Shown piece by piece: positions 6,107 to 14,200 of a stretch of DNA of 23,878 nucleotides (within the stretch, counting starts at the first letter, position 1; every line of letters begins with the position of its first letter). The notes below the pieces were generated by a model. The model had not been told where the DNA came from. It made no database searches and saw only the letters and a list, made by a program, of their open reading frames with translations. The translations under genes and the position numbers were made by a program. Source of the stretch: Pseudomonadota bacterium (GTDB taxonomy: Bacteria > Pseudomonadota > Gammaproteobacteria > Halothiobacillales > Halothiobacillaceae); NCBI GenBank assembly GCA_021795795.1, contig JAJYPA010000073.1:1-23878 (forward strand). Reading direction: 5' to 3'.

Positions 6107-6391
6107 TTAATATGTTGGGCCGTTGACTTCATATACTGTTTTGATCGTCCGACAAGCCTCATCCGGCAAAATCTCGCCGTTTTCGCATTCAGCACGATAG
6201 CGATTGAAAAGCCGGGGCCTGGTATCCATCATCATGACCACGTTGCCGCTGGAAAATTTTGCCATATCGTAGGCTTTACCCATGACGCCAGCCCCGGTCA
6301 GCATGTGACTTGCCATGACACCGGCAACAATGACGCCCGCAAAACCTTCCAGTAACAACATTGCCCCGAAACCGCGTTCATTGTTTTTCAT
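6107..6391 (-). CDS. Single-span membrane protein
   Basis: This 94-residue product starts MKNNERGFGAMLLLEG and has one hydrophobic segment (about 9-35) followed by a soluble part with two cysteines. The ATG at 6391 is preceded by AAGGAGC eight bases away, so the longer frame from 6529 is not used. The N-terminus loosely recalls a pilin-like start (basic leader, GF, hydrophobic stretch with a glutamate), but the glutamate is at +8 rather than +5, so this may be chance. It lies in one unit with the micro-protein upstream and the AlpA-like gene downstream. Confidence 0.6.
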   Translation of the reverse strand: MKNNERGFGAMLLLEGFAGVIVAGVMASHMLTGAGVMGKAYDMAKFSSGNVVMMMDTRPRLFNRYRAECENGEILPDEACRTIKTVYEVNGPTY

Positions 6392-6444
6392 TTTCAAGCT
6401 CCTTGGGGCCACCGGCCCCATATCCGTATGCCTTTTCCCCATTA

Positions 6445-6522
6445 TCAAAAGCTCTTGATCTGCCACCATGCCGCAAAAGCCACTACACCACCCATGCCAA
6501 GGAAAACCATCAATGTGTCCAT
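6445..6522 (-). CDS. 25-residue membrane micro-protein
   Basis: This very short gene encodes MDTLMVFLGMGGVVAFAAWW plus QIKSF. It has a strong GAGGTG ribosome site eight bases before ATG, the same leader layout as the other backbone units. It would be a single transmembrane helix with a short tail. It is the first gene after the conserved upstream motif at 6568-6597. No family can be named. Confidence 0.55.
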   Translation of the reverse strand: MDTLMVFLGMGGVVAFAAWWQIKSF

Positions 6523-6567
6523 TTCGCACCTCGTTTTAAGTAAATGAGCCGGAAAATTCCGCGCTCT

Positions 6568-6597
6568 CACTAACCGACGATGCCAAATTATTTTTTT
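6568..6597 (-). promoter_or_regulatory. Element-wide bipartite motif, copy 1
   Basis: On the minus strand an A-tract, TAATTTGGCA, five bases (TCGTC) and GGTTAGTG lie 45 nt before the 25-residue ORF. A terminator hairpin lies directly upstream (6613-6638). The bases downstream (GAGAGCGCGGAATT) resemble those after copy 6. Confidence 0.75.
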
Positions 6598-6612
6598 GAG
6601 AACGGAAGGCAC

Positions 6613-6638
6613 AAAAAAGCCGCCATTTCTGACGGCTT
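6613..6638 (-). terminator. Rho-independent terminator of the lipoprotein operon
   Basis: Read on the minus strand, GCCGTC, a six-base loop, GGCGGC and a run of six T form a standard terminator. It lies about 125 bases past the lipoprotein gene and just before motif copy 1. Confidence 0.8.
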
Positions 6639-6762
6639 CGCTGGCGTGTCCCTATATAAGGAGGCAATACATGACACTGCTGCGGGTGTTAGTTTCGGCC
6701 ATGATTGACCGCCTTGGGTAACACCGCCTGCTGGCTCCCAAGGTCGATATGCAATTCTTTTC

Positions 6763-7236
6763 TTAATGCAGAGGCACCGCCCGGGAATGCAGAGGCACCG
6801 CCCGGGTCCGTCCGCGCGGGCCGCGCAGAATGGCAACCTGCTCACCAGGAACCAGGTGCGGGTTTCCGACCTCTGGCACCCCAAGCAACTGACCATTGGT
6901 AAGTTTTACCATCACGTCCGTGCCTGCAACGGCATCGGGCGTCAACGCATGCCCTAAAATTGCCCCGCCAACCACGCCACCGATAGCGGCTAGTGGTGTC
7001 GATGAGATAGCGAAACCGACCAGGCCACCACCTACGCCCGCGATTAGACTGTTAGCAGACTGCCCGCCTGTGTCCCTGATTCGGATTGGCTGGCACCGGA
7101 TAACCGTGCCTTCGGCCATTTCTCGCGCCTGTAGGTTCTCGGTACTGGCATACCGCTGGTAGGTCAATGGCTGCATAGCGCACCCGGCCATTGCAACCAC
7201 CGCGATAGAGATAACGGCGATTTTCAGGGCTTTCAT
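6763..7236 (-). CDS. Glycine-zipper outer-membrane lipoprotein
   Basis: This 157-residue protein has a lipoprotein signal (VVAMAGC, lipidated Cys19) and a glycine-zipper double span (GVGGGLVGFAISS and GGVVGGAILGHAL, about 68-98), as in SlyB/Pcp-type lipoproteins. The C-terminal part resembles the short beta segment of that group (VKLTNGQL, PGEQVAIL). GGAGG precedes the ATG, and the start overlaps the previous gene's stop (ATGA). The last residues, RAVPLHSRAVPLH, come from a perfect 20/21-base tandem duplication (6766-6807) that has probably lengthened the tail. It would sit in the outer membrane, possibly supporting envelope changes with the secreted protein upstream in the operon. Confidence 0.8.
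   Translation of the reverse strand: MKALKIAVISIAVVAMAGCAMQPLTYQRYASTENLQAREMAEGTVIRCQPIRIRDTGGQSANSLIAGVGGGLVGFAISSTPLAAIGGVVGGAILGHALTPDAVAGTDVMVKLTNGQLLGVPEVGNPHLVPGEQVAILRGPRGRTRAVPLHSRAVPLH
6766..6807 (-). repeat. 21-bp tandem duplication
   Basis: Two adjacent 21-base units, differing only at the last base, duplicate seven codons (RAVPLHS) at the 3' end of the lipoprotein gene. The duplication stays in frame and places a second copy right at the stop codon. Confidence 0.85.
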
Positions 7237-7421
7237 GCGGCCTCCGCTGCTTCGGCAAGCATCGCATCGGCTTCGTCCATGAGTGCATGCCCCGCTTCTT
7301 GCATCGCCGTGATTGCCGCTTCATCGCAGAAATCTTCATCTTCAAGCGCAAAAGATCGGCTTAAAATTGCGCATCCGGCTTCAAAAAGTATGTCGCTTAC
7401 TTCTTCTTTCCAGTTTTTCAT
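7233..7421 (-). CDS. Small acidic alanine-rich protein
   Basis: A 62-residue acidic protein with repeated Ala/Glu/Asp helices (AITAMQEAGHALMDEADAMLAEAAEAA) and two cysteines. GGAGG lies about ten bases before the ATG. Its ATG overlaps the stop of the secreted-protein gene and its stop overlaps the start of the lipoprotein gene, so the three are translationally coupled. It has no signal peptide. Function unknown. Confidence 0.65.
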   Translation of the reverse strand: MKNWKEEVSDILFEAGCAILSRSFALEDEDFCDEAAITAMQEAGHALMDEADAMLAEAAEAA

Positions 7422-7762
7422 TTTTGCAGTACCTCCACGTCATGAAAGCCGTCGAAAAGCTGCTTACGCCCATGGTTAAGTAGAGCCTCGCAATTCAGCG
7501 CCAGCCCTGGGCCTGCTTTCATATCAACAACGCAAACATCACGCCCCTGATATTCGTGCGGCAGCATCAAAAAAGCCGCATCTTTGAGCGTCATCGTTTT
7601 CCGGCTCCAATTCGCTGTTGAGTTAATGACCAGATTTGTAGGCTTCGGGAAAATGAGAGGTGTGCTGTCGCTCATCGTTACCGTGCCCGCATGCGCCGCC
7701 AGCGCCGCACCCGCCAGAATCAAACCACTCACCAATGCTGCTGTACTTTGTTTCGCTTTCAT
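7418..7762 (-). CDS. Secreted protein of unknown function
   Basis: This 114-residue protein has a clear Sec signal peptide (MKAKQSTAALVSGLILAGAALAAHA, cleaved before GTVT). The mature part is about 89 residues with two cysteines (C76, C91) that could form a disulfide. GAGGTG lies before the ATG, and motif copy 2 lies 28 nt upstream. It heads the three-gene operon with the acidic protein and the lipoprotein. No family recognised; probably periplasmic. Confidence 0.7.
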   Translation of the reverse strand: MKAKQSTAALVSGLILAGAALAAHAGTVTMSDSTPLIFPKPTNLVINSTANWSRKTMTLKDAAFLMLPHEYQGRDVCVVDMKAGPGLALNCEALLNHGRKQLFDGFHDVEVLQK

Positions 7763-7790
7763 TTCACACCTCGTCGTTTAGTAGAAGATT

Positions 7791-7819
7791 CACTAACCAC
7801 CCATGCCAAATTATTTTTT
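7791..7819 (-). promoter_or_regulatory. Element-wide bipartite motif, copy 2
   Basis: A-tract, TAATTTGGCA, five bases (TGGGT), GGTTAGTG, 28 nt before the secreted-protein start. It begins six bases after the topoisomerase stop with no terminator between. Confidence 0.75.
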
Positions 7820-7824
7820 GGTGC

Positions 7825-9819
7825 TCATTTCTTGCTCCATTTTTTGCCAAGCGCCGTGCCCGCTTCATCGGGCCACCATGCGCTGCAGCATTTTTGGCAC
7901 CTAAAGTAAGGCTTGCCGTTCTTGGTAGAAAATTTGCCGGTGGGTGCCTTGCACTTTTTACAGACGGGGCCTTCGGCTTCTGGGGTGGCTTTCGGACGAT
8001 CCGCAAAGGGCAATCCGGGCTTGCCATCAGCGTCTTGCAGTAATCCGTGGCTACCACGATTTGAACATGCCCAATAGAATGAACCGAGCTTGTTTTTGCT
8101 CTCCAGGCGCTTGACGCGGCCATCGCACCCTGCGACCGGGCAGGGTTCCGTTACGGGAACCGCGCCGGCAGGCAAGGCTGCAAGCCCTGCCTGGAGCGAA
8201 TCCCACACCTTTTGCATGGTGACGCGGGGCTGTGCCTGTCCTTGGGTGATGGCGTCTAGGTCGTCTTCTATTTCCCTTGTCCAGTCCAGATCCGCGAAGG
8301 AAAAGCGGCCTGCCAAGGCTGCAATTACGGATTCGCCAAGGGGGGTGGGATATAAAGGCGGCTTGCCGCCTTTCTGTTCCATATATGCCCGTGCGAAAAG
8401 GACCTTGATGATGGATGCATACGTGCTAGGGCGGCCTACACCATGGTCTTCCAAGGCTTTGATCAGGGTGGCTTCGGTGTACCGGCTCGGGGCCTTTGTG
8501 GACTTCGCCAGCACCTCGCCGCGCGTCGGGGTTTCGGTGGCGCCTTTGAGTAACACGGGCACGGGGTTCGCCGCTTCGGCGGGCTGGTCGTCGTCAGAGC
8601 TCTCCTGATACAGCTTTTTCCAGCCGGGATCCGTCAGGACACTGCCGGTGGCCTTGAAGATTACAGGGCGGCCTTGAAACTCGTCGCCGCCCAGGGTGCA
8701 ACTGGTTTGCTGGTACCCTGCATCCGGCATTTGAGAGGCCAGTGCCCTTTTCAGAATCAACTGATAAAGCGCCTTCTGGGTTGCATCCTGCCCGGCATCT
8801 TCCTGCATGGGATCCGTTGGACGGATCGCTTCATGCGCTTCTTGGGCACCTTCTTTCAGCTTCCAGCGCCGGGGCGTTTCGACGATCGGCAACCCAGAGG
8901 ATTGCAGCGCGTTACGCAGTAACGTCTCGCCCTCTTGGCTCAGATTCGGTGAATCCGTCCGGTGGTACGTAATGGCGCCGGCCTCGAACAGCGCCTGGGC
9001 GGCTTTCATCACTTGCTCGGTGCCAATTTTAAGGGCGCGAGATCCGTCTTGCTGTAGGGTTGATGTGGTAAACGGCGCTGGCGGGCCTTTCTTGGTGGGC
9101 TTGCTCTCCGCTGATATGACGGCCAGGTTCATGCCGGGCAGGGCATATACCAAGGTGTCTGCAAAGGCTTTGTCCTGGAAATATTCGCCCTCTTTCGTGT
9201 CATCCTGCCATGCGGCCCGCCATCCGCCCGGGAAGTGGGCCACGATCTGGAAATACGCGGTGGGCTTGAAGGCGCGGATCGCCTGTTCTCTTTCCACAAT
9301 GATGCGGAGCGCTGGAGTCTGGACGCGGCCGGCGGACGCCTTTGATCCCACAACATTAGATAAGGGGCCACTGCATTCCCAACCAACCATGCGGTCCAAT
9401 CCGCGCCTGACTTCCTGCGCTGCCACAAGCCGCATATCCATGCCGCGCGGGTTCGCTACGGCCTTTTTGACGGCGCTTTCGGTCACTTCCTGATAAGTGA
9501 CACGCTTCGCGTTCGCTGGGCGGATTTCCAAGACTCGGCAAAGATGCCATGCAATCGCTTCCCCTTCCCTATCGGGATCCGTAGCCAGGTAAACGGCATC
9601 CGCCTTGCTGGCTGCGGCTTTCAGTCCGGCCACCGTATCCTTTTTATCGTCGCTAACCACATAATTCATCTTAAAATCTGGCGGTCTAACGTGCGATTTG
9701 TCGCCGGTTTTTTTCAGATCACGGACGTGACCAAGGCTGGCTTTTACTTGCCAGTCGCTACCTAAAAAATGCTGGATATGCTTCGCTTTTGTCGGGCTTT
9801 CTACAATCAAGAGTTTCAT
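7825..9819 (-). CDS. topA: DNA topoisomerase I (type IA)
   Basis: A 664-residue type IA topoisomerase, which relaxes negative supercoils by cutting one strand through a 5'-phosphotyrosine. The N-terminal TOPRIM domain has LLIVESPTKAK (Glu7) and ATDPDREGE (D81, D83, E87). The active-site tyrosine is Y285 in AITYHRTDS; a histidine replaces the usual methionine. Two C-terminal zinc-ribbon-like parts (CPVAGC...C at about 570-600; CKKCK...CQKC at about 622-648) bind DNA. Such enzymes recur on conjugative plasmids (for example TraE of RP4), where they help process transferred or replicated DNA. It starts three bases after the transglycosylase stop, and its ribosome site lies inside that gene's end. 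It looks intact and shorter than the chromosomal TopA of enterics (about 865). Confidence 0.93.
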   Translation of the reverse strand: MKLLIVESPTKAKHIQHFLGSDWQVKASLGHVRDLKKTGDKSHVRPPDFKMNYVVSDDKKDTVAGLKAAASKADAVYLATDPDREGEAIAWHLCRVLEIRPANAKRVTYQEVTESAVKKAVANPRGMDMRLVAAQEVRRGLDRMVGWECSGPLSNVVGSKASAGRVQTPALRIIVEREQAIRAFKPTAYFQIVAHFPGGWRAAWQDDTKEGEYFQDKAFADTLVYALPGMNLAVISAESKPTKKGPPAPFTTSTLQQDGSRALKIGTEQVMKAAQALFEAGAITYHRTDSPNLSQEGETLLRNALQSSGLPIVETPRRWKLKEGAQEAHEAIRPTDPMQEDAGQDATQKALYQLILKRALASQMPDAGYQQTSCTLGGDEFQGRPVIFKATGSVLTDPGWKKLYQESSDDDQPAEAANPVPVLLKGATETPTRGEVLAKSTKAPSRYTEATLIKALEDHGVGRPSTYASIIKVLFARAYMEQKGGKPPLYPTPLGESVIAALAGRFSFADLDWTREIEDDLDAITQGQAQPRVTMQKVWDSLQAGLAALPAGAVPVTEPCPVAGCDGRVKRLESKNKLGSFYWACSNRGSHGLLQDADGKPGLPFADRPKATPEAEGPVCKKCKAPTGKFSTKNGKPYFRCQKCCSAWWPDEAGTALGKKWSKK

Positions 9820-9822
9820 TTT

Positions 9823-10302
9823 TCACGCTCCATATTGGTTAGAAAAGTAGTAAACGGTATTGACATACGCCGCTCCGCCGCTGTTGAGTGTTAATCGGCC
9901 TGTTGTATAAGCAGCCAGTGCCATTTTTTGTGTCATGTATCCCCTGTATCCCGATCCCCACGCCCATTGCTCGTTTTTCTGTAGCAGCTTCGATGCAAAA
10001 TTTGCCGAAAAGCAGGCATTCAAGGCATTGATCGGGGTGATATGCCATGCCTTAAAATTCGTGCTTTTCAAGCCGAAAGCGCCCACGGCTACGGGGTGCC
10101 CCTCCCTTTCCAGCGTCCTGATGATTGCCAGCGCCGCGCCGGGATTTGCTGGCCTGTAAACCCTGAGCGTCACGCAATCAACAATTTGCAGCGGGTCGCC
10201 AGTCCTGGCCGTCTCTGTCTCTGCAATGCCATAAACAATGCTCCGCATGGCTTTCGGTGCGCATTTTATATAAGCCGCGATTGGCTCTATTTGATAGTGC
10301 AT
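9823..10302 (-). CDS. VirB1/TrwN-like lytic transglycosylase (putative)
   Basis: A 159-residue protein matching the VirB1 pattern: an N-terminal IKCAPKAMRSIVYGIAETE segment (relatives have CAP...TM.AIV.VES with the catalytic glutamate), a central GAFGLKSTNFKAW (relatives GLGQINxxNF), LNACFSANFASKLL (relatives NLxAGAxxLxxxY), and a late ALAAYTTGRL and YVNTVY pair. The catalytic acid is probably E28. No signal peptide is seen, which is unusual for this family. In conjugation systems such enzymes open the cell wall for the channel. AAGGAG precedes the ATG. It lies between two small genes and the topoisomerase in one unit. Confidence 0.7.
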   Translation of the reverse strand: MHYQIEPIAAYIKCAPKAMRSIVYGIAETETARTGDPLQIVDCVTLRVYRPANPGAALAIIRTLEREGHPVAVGAFGLKSTNFKAWHITPINALNACFSANFASKLLQKNEQWAWGSGYRGYMTQKMALAAYTTGRLTLNSGGAAYVNTVYYFSNQYGA

Positions 10303-10315
10303 GGCAATCTCCTTT

Positions 10316-10519
10316 TCAGTGCTGTTTTACGCGCTGTGCTCGTGTAAACGAGTCCGCAATCTCGTCAATCTGAGCAAGAATGTCTGTCATGTAATCGAGA
10401 TCAAGATGCAATGCAGCAATCCCGGCTGCCTGATTTTTTACGATCAGTTCCGCGTCTTGTGTGCATTGCGAAGAAAGCTGAGAAAGCAGGCTATAAAGTG
10501 ACGTTTGTGTGTGTGTCAT
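10316..10519 (-). CDS. Small helical protein, translationally coupled
   Basis: A 67-residue, largely helical protein (LYSLLSQLSSQ, LDYMTDILAQIDEIADSF) with one cysteine and no membrane segment. It has no ribosome site of its own; its ATG overlaps the TGA of the 30-residue ORF (ATGA), so its translation should depend on that small gene. It lies 13 bases before the transglycosylase. Function unknown. Confidence 0.6.
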   Translation of the reverse strand: MTHTQTSLYSLLSQLSSQCTQDAELIVKNQAAGIAALHLDLDYMTDILAQIDEIADSFTRAQRVKQH

Positions 10520-10608
10520 AGGACTGCCGCCATGAGTGCAACAACCGACACAACATAATTTGCTATTTGATGAAACTGCTTTGCTTTCTGCATGATGAGA
10601 TTTTTCAT
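10516..10608 (-). CDS. 30-residue membrane micro-protein
   Basis: The short frame encodes MKNLIMQKAKQFHQIANYVV and SVVALMAAVL. The N-terminus is basic and the C-terminal third hydrophobic. GAGGG lies before the ATG and motif copy 3 lies 24 nt upstream. It ends in an ATGA overlap with the next gene. Either a small membrane protein or a leader peptide that couples translation. Confidence 0.5.
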   Translation of the reverse strand: MKNLIMQKAKQFHQIANYVVSVVALMAAVL

Positions 10609-10632
10609 AAGTAAGCCCTCACAAGTGGTTCT

Positions 10633-10663
10633 TACTTACCAGCACTGCCAAATTTATTTTTTT
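10633..10663 (-). promoter_or_regulatory. Element-wide bipartite motif, copy 3
   Basis: A-tract, TAAATTTGGCA (one extra A), five bases (GTGCT), GGTAAGTA, 24 nt before the 30-residue ORF. A terminator hairpin lies just upstream (10680-10706). Confidence 0.7.
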
Positions 10664-10679
10664 GAGAGATTCAGGGCAT

Positions 10680-10706
10680 AAAAAAGGCCCTCATTTGAGA
10701 GCCTTT
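10680..10706 (-). terminator. Terminator after the Gln/Glu-rich gene
   Basis: On the minus strand GGCTCTC, AAAT, GAGGGCC and a run of six T form a stem with one G-T pair. It lies 23 bases past the gene at 10729 and just before motif copy 3. Confidence 0.8.
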
Positions 10707-10728
10707 TGACCTGGCAGACATAAGCTGA

Positions 10729-11181
10729 TTACATTTCCATTTCGATTTCTTCACCTCCTTTATTAAGCCCGTCGCTCATGGTTTCGCGGTCCATCGTCCC
10801 GTCTTGCTGTAGCCCGTCATGTTGAATATCCGATTGTCCAGGAGTGATTTCACCCGTTGCCAGTTCGTGCTCCGGTGCTTGTTCTGGCAAGGGTTCCGGC
10901 TGTAGCTCCGGCTCTTGTGCCTGTTCCTGCTGCACTTCCGGCGCTGGTTCGTCGTGCTCGGGCACTTGATAAGCCGCGTCTGGTAGCTGCTGGCCGCGCT
11001 GCTTTTCAACTTCTTCATCAAGCCAATGTTGCTGCCCTTGTGCCTGCTCTGGGGTTTGTTCGGCATACGATGCTTCGATTTCGTCTATCTCATCGCGCCC
11101 ACCGCGCCCCTGTTCTTGCTCCTGGTCAACGTCGCGACCATGCAAAATATCTTCCAAAAATTGCTTAAATTTACTGGCCAT
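10729..11181 (-). CDS. Gln/Glu/Pro-rich low-complexity protein
   Basis: This 150-residue acidic protein starts MASKFKQFLEDILHGRD (probable amphipathic helix). The rest is low-complexity, rich in Gln, Glu and Pro (VQQEQAQEPELQPEPLPEQA) and predicted disordered. The ATG at 11181 with GGGG eight bases upstream is preferred to the open frame from 11235, because the longer form would run through motif copy 4. It follows the relaxase gene. The composition recalls the Gln/Glu/Pro-rich tail of that relaxase (AHGQEQKPGQQQG), so it may have arisen from, or work with, that protein. Confidence 0.65.
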   Translation of the reverse strand: MASKFKQFLEDILHGRDVDQEQEQGRGGRDEIDEIEASYAEQTPEQAQGQQHWLDEEVEKQRGQQLPDAAYQVPEHDEPAPEVQQEQAQEPELQPEPLPEQAPEHELATGEITPGQSDIQHDGLQQDGTMDRETMSDGLNKGGEEIEMEM

Positions 11182-11216
11182 ATGTTTTACCCCGCTGTCT
11201 TGTGAGTGTTTTACTA

Positions 11217-11246
11217 CACTAACCAGCATTGCCAAATTATTTTTTT
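11217..11246 (-). promoter_or_regulatory. Element-wide bipartite motif, copy 4
   Basis: A-tract, TAATTTGGCA, five bases (ATGCT), GGTTAGTG, 35 nt before the Gln/Glu-rich gene. Its A-tract overlaps the relaxase TAA stop codon, so the unit starts exactly at the end of the transfer operon. Confidence 0.75.
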
Positions 11247-14200
11247 ACATGCCCATTTCCTCCCTTTTTTCCATAGCCTGCCGCCGCTCGTCTTCAATCG
11301 CCGGGTTGCCCTGCTGCTGTCCTGGCTTTTGCTCTTGCCCATGGGCCTGATCCGGCTCGATTTTGAAGCCCTGGGCGCGGTCTTTCTCCGGCTCCGTTGC
11401 CCACTTTCCGGGCTCGATCGGTGACAAATCGCGCTGCGCTTGCTGTAGATCAAAACGGTCCAGGTGCTCGTCTGTAACATGCTCCACCGCGTTACGATTT
11501 ACTTTCGATTCTGACCACTTTTCTGCAAGTTTATCCGGGTTGTCCGTATATACCTCAAGCCTTTCTTGTGCGTTTTCATTTTCCCTCGTCTGCAGTCTTG
11601 AGAGCGTTACATAACCCTGCTCTGCGCTAGAGAGCGATGATTCTGAATCAATCGCGGCAATAACTTTTCCTTCACCTTTTACCGTTGCGCCCTGGACTGC
11701 ATGCACCGTGCCTGAATAGCCATAATCGGCCCTTACACCGTCGTCGCTGTTGATAATGACCTCTTTTTGTGCCCCTTGTTTGTCAACCGTCTGCACCACT
11801 AGGCTGCCGTCTTCGGTTATTTCCTTGACCCGTCCGGTGCTGCCGTTATTCACCTTCACCTCATGCCCGTCTTTATCCTCTAGCCGCTGATTTTCCCTGA
11901 AACGAATTTTGTCACCTTTGGAAAATTCCTTGTTATCTTCTGTATAAGCGGTGTACTTTTCCGCGCTCGTTTTTGATAAATCCCATTCGATCTGCTCGCC
12001 TTTTTTGTTCTCCAAGGTTACGGTATTCCTCTTTACATCTGTTTCCGTTACCGTATATTCCTCAAATTTGTTAATGACATGCTCCTGTTCTTTGGGTATT
12101 TCTGGCCGCTTAACTTCCTGATACACCGCACTTTTTGCACTTATCGCGTCGTGATTTTGCTTTAGCTGTGCAATGTATTCTTTCATCGCCTTTTCATAAT
12201 CTTCTTTTTGTGCTGATTTCGTATCCTGAAACTCCTTTTGACGCTCTGGGTCTTTGAATTTTGCGCCTTTTTCATAGTCGCGCCGGAAAATTACTTTGTC
12301 GCCAGCCTCTAAACTTTGGGCATGTTTCTGCTGCTCGCGCGATAAGTCTTTCTTTTCCAGTACGCGGGTTTGTATGCCGCTTTCTAGCTCGCCGCGTTCC
12401 TTGAGATTTTCACGGATATGCTGATTAACCGCCTGCCGCATTTTGTTGGTGTCCAGCACGACCACGCTGTTATCACGGTCTTTCGCTTGCGTATAAGCTG
12501 CTGCGGCGGCTTTGGCAATTTCCTCAATTTTATCCTGGCCTTTCTCTGTTTTTACTTCTCGCATATACTCTTTTGCCTCTTTCGCGGCTTCTTTAAGCCA
12601 TGCGCCATCAATAGCGGCGAATTTCTCCACCGTTTTTTTGAGTTTGTCATCATTCTGGCGCCTTATCTCTGATATAACCGCCGTGCGCGATTCCCCTTTC
12701 TCCTGCGCAAGTTTGAAAGGGGCGCCGGATTCTACGCTCTGTAGCTGCCGCCAGTCGCCGAGAGGGGTGCCACGGGCGCCGGTTTTTTCGATACGATCCA
12801 GCAATTGTGCCATGTCTTTACTGCTGATCATGCCAGCTTCGTCAACGATAAATAGCGTTTTTTCGGTGCCCGGGGCGCCGCTGGCCTGCCACTTCGCTAT
12901 CGTATCGGCCTGGATGCCTGCGGCGCTTAGCTCGCTCGCGGCTTTGGAGGTCGGAGCAAGGCCAATGACTTCAAAACCTTTAGCTTTTACAGCGTCATTC
13001 ACGGCCTCGATCGCCGTGGTTTTCCCGGCCCCGGCATAACCCTGCCAGCACGTCAAACGGTCCTCACTTGTGAGGGCCAGCATTACCGCGTCGCGCTGGC
13101 CGGGGGAAAGGTTAAAGCCCTTTTCTTGCTCAAATTTATCGATAAATTTGCTGGCGTCCGGCTCTGTATAGATGGCCGTGACCGCGCCTTTGCCAGCCTG
13201 GACGTGCTGGATGATCTTTTCATCCCTGGCGATTTGCTCGGTCGTCGTCCATTCTCCTGCACGAATGGCCGGAACTACGCCATTTTTTTCCAGATTTGCT
13301 GTATTTTTGAGTGCGTCTGTAACGTCCTGTTCCACAACGGCTTTCCCCATTCCAGCGGTCAGGGATTCGGTGATTAACCGCTGCTCATCTACAACGCTCT
13401 CGCGCTCGCTGAGGTGCCGCATTGCCGATTTTACGGCCTCAAGCGCGTTTTTTTGGCGGTCCTCTTGGGTGTAGATGCGGTCATTTTCTTTTGACTGCTG
13501 GATAGTCTGCCGGATCTCATCCAGGGCGCCGATCCGCTCCGCGCGGTCTTCCCAACTGCCTGCCTGGGCGGCGTGAGACTGGTTTAATTTCCCCTCGCGC
13601 GTGTTGAGCGTTGCCGCCTTACGTTCTGCGTAACTCGCTGTTTCTATGCTTTTCCCTTTCTTGACAAGCTCCGCTTCGATCTGCTTTGTGCGCTGCGAAA
13701 ATTCCTCGCGGGTCGATTTTGATATGCCAGATATTTCAAAACTCTTGCCGTTTTTTTCGGTTTCGTACCCGATTTTCTGCATTTCGCGGGCCAGTTGCGC
13801 GTCTGCCCAGGCACCTAAATCCTCCCTATAACCTTTGGGCATGTCCCAACTTGTGGCCCTCCACTCTCCATCTGGCCGCTGTGCAACATTCAAAAACTCA
13901 ATGTGAACATGGGTTTGCGGGTCTGCCTGGCCGTTGACCGGGCGGCTTGTGCTATGGCGGGCAATCGCCATGACCGCCCGCGTGCCGTCTTCGTATACCA
14001 TGCGCTTTTGCTGACCATCCACCATTTGACGGGTGCCCACATGCTGCTGCTGGATGCGATCTGCAAGCTGCCGTGCTACTCGGTCCATCGCCTCATGTAT
14101 GCGAGTATCACCGCCGATCTCTGCAAGGATCGATACACTTTTCGGGGCTGACCAAACGAAATCTTCACCAGCGCGCCTTTCTACCGTATTGTCGGGATTG

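Noticed and set aside
6671..6721. 16-codon plus-strand ORF with a strong AAGGAGG site
   Set aside because: Too short to support, and opposite to all neighbours; the match may be chance.
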